The notes under the pieces were generated by a model, which was not told where the DNA came from, made no database searches, and saw only the letters and a list, made by a program, of their open reading frames with translations. A stretch of DNA of 45,068 nt, from positions 1 through 45,068 of the forward strand of contig PDPG01000020.1 of the NCBI GenBank assembly GCA_002747455.1, read 5' to 3'. This document shows, in pieces, positions 40,263-45,068 of the stretch (its first letter is position 1; each line of letters opens with the position of its first letter). The stretch is from Pseudomonadota bacterium. GTDB taxonomy: Bacteria; Pseudomonadota; Gammaproteobacteria; Thiotrichales; Thiotrichaceae. Made by a program: the position numbers and the translations under genes.

Positions 40263-41093
40263 TTATGCCGAGCAAATAGCCCAAGCGACATCCGCAGCTT
40301 GTCGATTTTCGAGTACATCATGCACCCGGACAATGCGCACACCTGCATGTACGGCCAATGCCGTCGTGGCAGCCGTTGCCACACCTAGACGACTAAAGTC
40401 ATCCTGCTTACAAATAGCTGAAAGAAAACGCTTACGGCTTGTGCCCAGCAGTACCGGATAAGGCATACGACAAAGTGTAGACAGATTCGCCAATAGTTCA
40501 AGGTTGTCTTCAAAACGCTTACCAAAGCCAATGCCCGGATCAAGAATCACATGCTCTGCAGGAACACCCGCCGCAATCGCCTCATCCGCACGTGCTGATA
40601 AATAACTAAAAACCTCGCCACACACATCTTCGTAATGGGGATTATCCTGCATCGTGGCTGACTTACCTTGCCGATGCATCAGCACAATAGGGAGATGATG
40701 ATTTGCAGCCAGTGTGAGCATATCTGGTGAATCTTCAGCCGCAGAAATATCATTGAGCCAGTTCACACCAGCAATGACGGACAGTCGCGCCACCTCACTA
40801 TCTGTGGTATCAATACTGATTGGGAAATCCTTTGGCAACACATCTCTTAATGCAGATATCACCGGAATGACACGACTCAGCTGTTCGTCAGTATCCACAG
40901 TGTCCGCACCAGGGCGCGTAGACTCCCCACCAACATCAATAATATCAGCGCCTTGTGCCACCATTTCCAAGGCATGTGCGACGGCACGCTTTGGGTCATT
41001 ATGCTGACCACCATCTGAAAAACTATCGGGAGTGACATTCAGGATGCCCATTATCAGCGGCTGATCACATTTGGTATAAATTGCACGAGTCAT
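40263..41093 (-). CDS. folP: dihydropteroate synthase
   Basis: FolP joins p-aminobenzoate to the pterin pyrophosphate in folate synthesis and is the sulfonamide target. The 276-residue protein has the pterin-binding signatures IMGILNVTPDSFSDGG and IDVGGESTRPGA, plus DPGIGFGKRFEDNLELL and the C-terminal VRIVRVHDV. E. coli folP lies beside ftsH and glmM; here it is between pyrD (46 bp) and djlA (34 bp). Confidence 0.97.
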   Translation of the reverse strand: MTRAIYTKCDQPLIMGILNVTPDSFSDGGQHNDPKRAVAHALEMVAQGADIIDVGGESTRPGADTVDTDEQLSRVIPVISALRDVLPKDFPISIDTTDSEVARLSVIAGVNWLNDISAAEDSPDMLTLAANHHLPIVLMHRQGKSATMQDNPHYEDVCGEVFSYLSARADEAIAAGVPAEHVILDPGIGFGKRFEDNLELLANLSTLCRMPYPVLLGTSRKRFLSAICKQDDFSRLGVATAATTALAVHAGVRIVRVHDVLENRQAADVAWAICSA

Positions 41094-41139
41094 TTAATCA
41101 TCCTTTCAGAGAAGGCAGTGTTCACAAATGGTAGATAGA

Positions 41140-42165
41140 TTACTGACCACTCAGCGCGGCGACACATTCTACAACCAATGCAGGCCCTTGGTAAATTAGC
41201 CCCGAATACACCTGAACCAACGAAGCCCCTGCGTGAATTTTGTCACGCGCATCTGCCGCACTAAAAATGCCACCCACACCAATAATCGGTATTTTTCCTT
41301 GTAACTGCTGCGCAAACCCAGCAATGACCTCGGTTGACTTTTGAGTAACAGGTGCGCCACTTAATCCCCCTGCTTCATCACCATGCTGCATCCCTCGTAC
41401 TGCATCACGAGATAAGGTGGTATTCGTTGCGATCAAGGCATCAATGTCGTTATCCAAAAGGCATGCAGCAATGCCAGCGATTTCTTCGCTTGTTAAATCA
41501 GGAGCGACTTTAACCGCCAATGGAACATAACGCCCTGTTGCCTCGCTCAGCATTTGCTGCTCTGATTTTAATGCTGCCAGCAAAGCGTTGAGTTCTTCAC
41601 CATATTGCAATGAACGCAAACCCGGCGTATTAGGCGAAGAAATGTTAATGGTGATATACGACGCGTGCTCATACGCTTTGCGCAGGCAAATCAAATAATC
41701 ATCCAAGGCATTTTCGACCGGAGTCGCCGCATTCTTCCCGATATTAATGCCGATAATACCAGCAAAGCCATTGGCTCTCACCGCCTTCACATTACTGACA
41801 AGATGGTCAACACCTTGATTATTAAAGCCCATTCTATTGATAATGCCCTGTGCTTCCGGCAAGCGGAATAATCTTGGCATGGGGTTGCCCGGTTGCGGTT
41901 TCGGTGTAACGGTACCAATTTCAACAAAACCAAAACCTAATGCTGCCAACGCCTCCAAATAGTCGCCATTTTTATCAAGACCAGCCGCTAAGCCGACTTG
42001 GTTGGGAAAGGTTAACCCCATGACTTCGACCGGCGTAGCCTGGCTTTTAGCCACAAAAGGAGACACCATGTGAAGTTTATCCGCCAGCTTTAGCCCCTTT
42101 AAAGCTAAGTTATGCGAGGTTTCTGCCGGTAGTTTGAACAGTAATTGACGCGCTAATTGATACAC
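41140..42165 (-). CDS. pyrD: dihydroorotate dehydrogenase, quinone-dependent (class 2), GTG start
   Basis: PyrD oxidises dihydroorotate to orotate and passes electrons to ubiquinone at the inner membrane. I take the GTG at 42163-42165 as start: it gives (M)[18 protein letters not shown], aligning with E. coli PyrD, 341 residues (E. coli 336), with GGGGG 6-7 bases upstream. The longer ATG frame to 42222 adds 19 residues that cross the promoter and ribosome binding site. Motifs: [30 protein letters not shown], catalytic Ser in [12 protein letters not shown], and the FMN-binding GVGGI...[10 protein letters not shown]. Confidence 0.96.
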   Translation of the reverse strand: MYQLARQLLFKLPAETSHNLALKGLKLADKLHMVSPFVAKSQATPVEVMGLTFPNQVGLAAGLDKNGDYLEALAALGFGFVEIGTVTPKPQPGNPMPRLFRLPEAQGIINRMGFNNQGVDHLVSNVKAVRANGFAGIIGINIGKNAATPVENALDDYLICLRKAYEHASYITINISSPNTPGLRSLQYGEELNALLAALKSEQQMLSEATGRYVPLAVKVAPDLTSEEIAGIAACLLDNDIDALIATNTTLSRDAVRGMQHGDEAGGLSGAPVTQKSTEVIAGFAQQLQGKIPIIGVGGIFSAADARDKIHAGASLVQVYSGLIYQGPALVVECVAALSGQ

Positions 42166-42193
42166 AAAATTCCCCCGGACAAAATGAGCCGTG

Positions 42194-42222
42194 ATTATCC
42201 CCAGAAACAACAAAGGCCGCAA
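42194..42222 (-). promoter_or_regulatory. promoter of pyrD-folP-djlA
   Basis: On the minus strand TTGCGG (42217-42222) and GATAAT (42194-42199) are 17 bases apart, a fair sigma-70 promoter 28 bp before the pyrD GTG. Its -35 lies in the stem of the htpX terminator. Confidence 0.5.
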
Positions 42223-42230
42223 CCGCGACC
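42205..42230 (-). terminator. intrinsic terminator after htpX
   Basis: On the minus strand GGTCGC, loop GGTT, GCGGCC forms a 6-bp G/C-rich stem with one U-G pair, followed by TTTGTTGTTT. It sits 38 bp past the htpX stop. Confidence 0.6.
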
Positions 42231-42267
42231 CTTGAATTCAAGCTGCATTAGCGTATACAAGCCACCG

Positions 42268-43182
42268 TCAGCGCATATTTTCCAATGCTGCAATACGTTT
42301 TTCCAATGGTGGATGGGTGGCAAATAGTTCTTTGAGGCCACCAGCAAAACCACCGGCAATACCAAAAGCTGCCAGCTCACCCGGCAAATCCTGCGAACGA
42401 CCGCCGCGCTGTAGTGCTTTTAACGCTGCAATCATCTTCTGACGACCAGCCAAATCAGCCCCACCTTTGTCTGCCTGATACTCACGATAACGCGAGAACC
42501 ACATCACAATGATATTCGCCAGAAAACCAAATGCAATCTGCGCCACCATAGATGCCATGTAGTACACCATACCGTACGAATTACCACGATGACTCTCGCC
42601 ATTTCTTCCAGACAATAACGAACTAACTAAGGTAGCTACCACTCGTGAGAAGAAGAACACAAAAGTATTCATCACGCCCTGTAGCAATGTCTGAGTCACC
42701 ATATCACCGTTTGCGACGTGAGCCATCTCATGCCCCATAACAGCCTCAGCTTCATCAGCCGACATGGTATTCAACAGGCCACGGCTCACCGCGACCAGTG
42801 CAGCATTTTTTCTCGCACCCGTTGCAAAAGCATTGACTTCGGGGCTTTCAAAAATCCCCACTTCCGGCATATCAATGCCAACTTTTTCCGCCTGACGCGC
42901 CACAACATTGAGTAACCAGCGCTCCTCTTGATTGGCAGGCTGTCCAATCACACGAACACCCATACTCCGTTTGGCAGCACTTTTGGACATCGCCAGACTC
43001 ATGAATGCACCGGCAAAGCCCATCACTAAAGACATTAACGCGATATAGCCAAATTCTGCTGGTAGCCCCATCTCCCGTAGCGACTGACTGATGCCGAACA
43101 GGCTATCCAGAACATTCCAGAGAATTCCCAAAACAATTACAACTGCAAAGTTTGTTGCCATCAGCAGCAATGTGCGTTTCAT
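42268..43182 (-). CDS. htpX: membrane metalloprotease HtpX
   Basis: HtpX is an inner-membrane M48 protease that degrades damaged membrane proteins alongside FtsH. The 304-residue protein has two N-terminal helices (about 5-25, 38-58), the zinc motif HEMAH (near 140), two more helices (about 155-180, 195-215) and the third ligand Glu in EYQADKGGADLAG. The C-terminus HPPLEKRIAAL is typical. AAAGGA lies about 8 bases before the ATG. No sigma-32 promoter was recognised in the 128-bp upstream gap. Confidence 0.97.
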   Translation of the reverse strand: MKRTLLLMATNFAVVIVLGILWNVLDSLFGISQSLREMGLPAEFGYIALMSLVMGFAGAFMSLAMSKSAAKRSMGVRVIGQPANQEERWLLNVVARQAEKVGIDMPEVGIFESPEVNAFATGARKNAALVAVSRGLLNTMSADEAEAVMGHEMAHVANGDMVTQTLLQGVMNTFVFFFSRVVATLVSSLLSGRNGESHRGNSYGMVYYMASMVAQIAFGFLANIIVMWFSRYREYQADKGGADLAGRQKMIAALKALQRGGRSQDLPGELAAFGIAGGFAGGLKELFATHPPLEKRIAALENMR

Positions 43183-43310
43183 ATCGCGTCCTTTAACGTG
43201 TTATTTCTATATAGTGGCTCAAGTATCTGGCTATAAGCTGAAAAGATCAAACCATTATCTTGTTCTGCCTTGTTAATCGGCAGCTTAGTCAAGACAGGCA
43301 GGCTAAAAGT

Positions 43311-43883
43311 TCAGGGTAACACCTTGTGTAAACCACGACCCAACAATAACCATGCGGTAATCGCCCCGCCAATTCCACCAAACAAATGACCATCCCACGA
43401 CACACCTTCCTGCCACGGGGCGATTCCCGTAATCAGCACACCGCCGTAAGTCACCAACACAAATACCGAGATGATCATAGGCACTATGCGTTTTTCCAGA
43501 AAACCAGAGACAATCAAAAATGTCGCCAAGCCAAACACCAGCAAGCTGGCACCGATGTGTAAGGTATTACTGCGTCCGAATAACCATAGCAAAGCACCAC
43601 CGATGACTATGATCAATCCCACAATCATTAGGCTATTTGCACGGGAACCCGCCAGCAATGCCAACATGACAATAAGTGGTACGATATTGGACATCAGATG
43701 CGCCAAGTCACTATGCAAGAATGTCATGGTGACAATCCCCACTAAGCCACCTGTATCACGGGGAATCAGCCCCAACCTCTCCAGCGGCAAAAAAATATCC
43801 GCTGCAAACACAATCCAAATTAATGCCACAAAAATCACAATGCTTTTCAGCTCTTCTCTGACGGTATGCGTATAATTCTTCAT
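43311..43883 (-). CDS. rhomboid-family intramembrane serine protease
   Basis: Rhomboids cleave membrane proteins within or next to the bilayer. From the ATG at 43881-43883 (GAGG 6-7 bases upstream) the protein has 190 residues and about six helices. The HSDLAHLMSNIVPL segment (57-70) is the usual rhomboid motif. The catalytic dyad appears intact: Ser113 in HIGASLLVFG and His166 in WDGHLFGGIGGA. The sequence diverges from GlpG, so the substrate is unknown. The start is 7 bases after the nagZ stop and its ribosome binding site lies in that junction, so the two are co-transcribed. A longer frame into nagZ is rejected. Confidence 0.88.
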   Translation of the reverse strand: MKNYTHTVREELKSIVIFVALIWIVFAADIFLPLERLGLIPRDTGGLVGIVTMTFLHSDLAHLMSNIVPLIVMLALLAGSRANSLMIVGLIIVIGGALLWLFGRSNTLHIGASLLVFGLATFLIVSGFLEKRIVPMIISVFVLVTYGGVLITGIAPWQEGVSWDGHLFGGIGGAITAWLLLGRGLHKVLP

Positions 43884-43890
43884 AATCACC

Positions 43891-44919
43891 TCAGACAAAT
43901 GCACGCATTTCAGCTTCAATTTCACACCATCGCTGTGTATCCAGCAAGGCACTTCGGTTCATATACTGGCGACCTTTCATTCGTTCCAAACGCTGCATAC
44001 TGCGCTGACTTTGCTCACTTTTCAGATTGATGTTTGCCTCATCCATTACCTGAATCACACCCGCCCGATTGTTACATAGCAGAACCATATCGCACCCGGC
44101 ACCAATGGCAACCTCAGCCCGCTGTGCATAATTACCGGCAAGTGATGCACCTTCCATATTTAAATCATCACTAAAGATGACTCCATCAAAGCCAAGTTGC
44201 TGACGCAAAATTTGCTGTAACCACACCTGGGAAAAGCCCGCAGGCTGTGAATCAACCTCAGGATAAATCACATGAGCTGGCATAATCGCATCCAGGCCTT
44301 CACGAATCAGCTGTGCGAACGGTTGCATGTCTGCGGCACTTAAAGCCTCCAGACTCCGCTCATCAACAGGGATTTCCGTGTGTGAGTCTGCCACAATCGC
44401 CCCATGCCCCGGAAAGTGTTTGCCGGTTGCCGCCATACCCGCCTCATGCATGCCCTCAACATAAGCCACTGCCATTTTACCGACGATCTCGGCTTTGGCA
44501 TGAAAGGCACGATCACCAATCACTTCACTAATGCCATAATTCAAATCCAGCACGGGTGCAAAACTAAAATCAATCCCCATTGATCGCAGTTCCGACGACA
44601 TCAGCCATGCATGATGATGTGCTGCCCGTAATGCAGCGAGTTCATCCTCGCTTTGCTCATACAACTTGGCTAATGCCGGTAGGTGGGTAAAGCCCTCACG
44701 AAAACGCTGCACACGACCACCTTCATGGTCAACCGAGATCAGAAAGTCCTCCGGTGCTGCAGTGCGCACCGCACGAATCAACACCTGTAACTGCTCCATA
44801 CTTTCAAAGTTACGGGAAAAGAAAATTATGCCACCACAGTAGGGATGCTGTAGCAATTCTTTTTCTTCGGCGGTTAATACGGTTCCCTCAAGATCCAGCA
44901 TCAAAGGGGAGATTGGCAT
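43891..44919 (-). CDS. nagZ: beta-N-acetylhexosaminidase NagZ
   Basis: NagZ removes N-acetylglucosamine from anhydro-muropeptides during cell-wall recycling in the cytoplasm and can influence beta-lactamase induction. The 342-residue protein matches family 3 glycosidases (E. coli 341). It has DHEGGRVQRFREGFT, KHFPGHGAIVADSHTEIP with the loop His-Asp dyad, and the nucleophile Asp in FSDDLNMEGA. GAGG lies 7-10 bases before the ATG. No signal peptide, as expected. Co-transcribed with the rhomboid gene. Confidence 0.97.
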   Translation of the reverse strand: MPISPLMLDLEGTVLTAEEKELLQHPYCGGIIFFSRNFESMEQLQVLIRAVRTAAPEDFLISVDHEGGRVQRFREGFTHLPALAKLYEQSEDELAALRAAHHHAWLMSSELRSMGIDFSFAPVLDLNYGISEVIGDRAFHAKAEIVGKMAVAYVEGMHEAGMAATGKHFPGHGAIVADSHTEIPVDERSLEALSAADMQPFAQLIREGLDAIMPAHVIYPEVDSQPAGFSQVWLQQILRQQLGFDGVIFSDDLNMEGASLAGNYAQRAEVAIGAGCDMVLLCNNRAGVIQVMDEANINLKSEQSQRSMQRLERMKGRQYMNRSALLDTQRWCEIEAEMRAFV

Positions 44920-44991
44920 AGTATATCCTCATATTTTTTTCATTTTGGATAGTATAGCGGGATGCAGGGTCAGGGCAATCGCTTGAAAGAT

Positions 44992-45068
44992 TCATACATC
45001 TTGCCGCAATAGTTTCTCAAGGAAATCGACCGACCACGCCGCTTTTTTCCGTTTGACCTTCAAGCTTG
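44992..45068 (-). CDS. C-terminal fragment of an unidentified protein, cut by the window edge
   Basis: On the minus strand one frame is open from the edge to TGA (44992-44994), encoding about 24 residues that end FLEKLLRQDV. The other two frames hit stops sooner. It lies 72 bp upstream of nagZ on the same strand. The fragment is too short to assign; it could be chance. Confidence 0.35.
   Translation of the reverse strand, partial: SLKVKRKKAAWSVDFLEKLLRQDV

Noticed and set aside
43183..43310. Heat-shock (sigma-32) promoter for htpX
   Set aside because: A CTTGAC sequence is present, but no CCCCAT-like -10 follows at the right distance.

Overview
This window is a 45 kb block of ordinary chromosomal housekeeping genes from a Gram-negative gammaproteobacterium. 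The evidence is gene content and synteny: the lptC-lptA-lptB-rpoN-hpf-ptsN-rapZ cluster, accB-accC-prmA-dusB-fis, pyrG-kdsA-eno-ftsB, IscR, Hpf of the short type, RNase T, DjlA and NagZ. Base composition is moderate (roughly half GC by eye) and even throughout, with no obvious foreign island. Some genes differ from the enterobacterial type: AceF has one lipoyl domain, dihydrolipoamide dehydrogenase carries its own lipoyl domain, KdsA is of the metal-dependent class, the phosphoglucomutase resembles eukaryotic PGM1, and MgtE is present. A Thiotrichales-like gammaproteobacterium (Leucothrix/Thiothrix relatives) is my guess, but this was not tested. No tRNA, rRNA, CRISPR array, insertion sequence or prophage was seen.

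Layout. 1-531: 3' part of an M48-like peptidase, then a gap with one possible 43-codon ORF. 783-7636: tex (minus), a DUF599 membrane protein (plus), a flotillin/YqiK-like protein, rarA and rnt (all minus). 7833-13611: the pyruvate dehydrogenase operon aceE-aceF-lpd, closed by a strong hairpin. 13801-17489: a PP2A-type phosphoesterase, iscR with a strong promoter that two IscR-like boxes cover, a DUF1249 protein and pgm. 17736-21110: a lipoprotein with 11 tandem hexapeptides and a C-terminal peptidoglycan-binding domain, a clear terminator, and a DUF853 ATPase. 21332-26115: accB-accC-prmA-(zinc-ribbon protein)-dusB-fis. 26335-30443 (minus): pyrG-kdsA-eno-ftsB. 30660-39375 (plus): yrbG-kdsD-lptC-lptA-lptB-rpoN-hpf-ptsN-rapZ, then mgtE. 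39395-44919 (minus): nagZ-rhomboid, htpX, and pyrD-folP-djlA. A fragment of another minus-strand gene lies at the right edge.

How the genes work together. Envelope assembly is the main theme: Kdo synthesis (KdsD, KdsA), CTP supply (PyrG), the LPS-transport parts LptA, LptB and LptC, malonyl-CoA supply (AccB, AccC), cell-wall recycling (NagZ), nitrogen-PTS/RapZ control and FtsB. Pyruvate dehydrogenase feeds acetyl-CoA to AccBC.

I found no new multi-gene system. The best leads are: PtsN has Arg in place of its phosphorylatable His, with no ptsO after rapZ; IscR appears to regulate itself away from any isc operon; the lipoyl domain is duplicated between AceF and Lpd; the hexapeptide-repeat lipoprotein; kdsC is missing from the kds-lpt cluster; and a promoter appears to be built into the htpX terminator.
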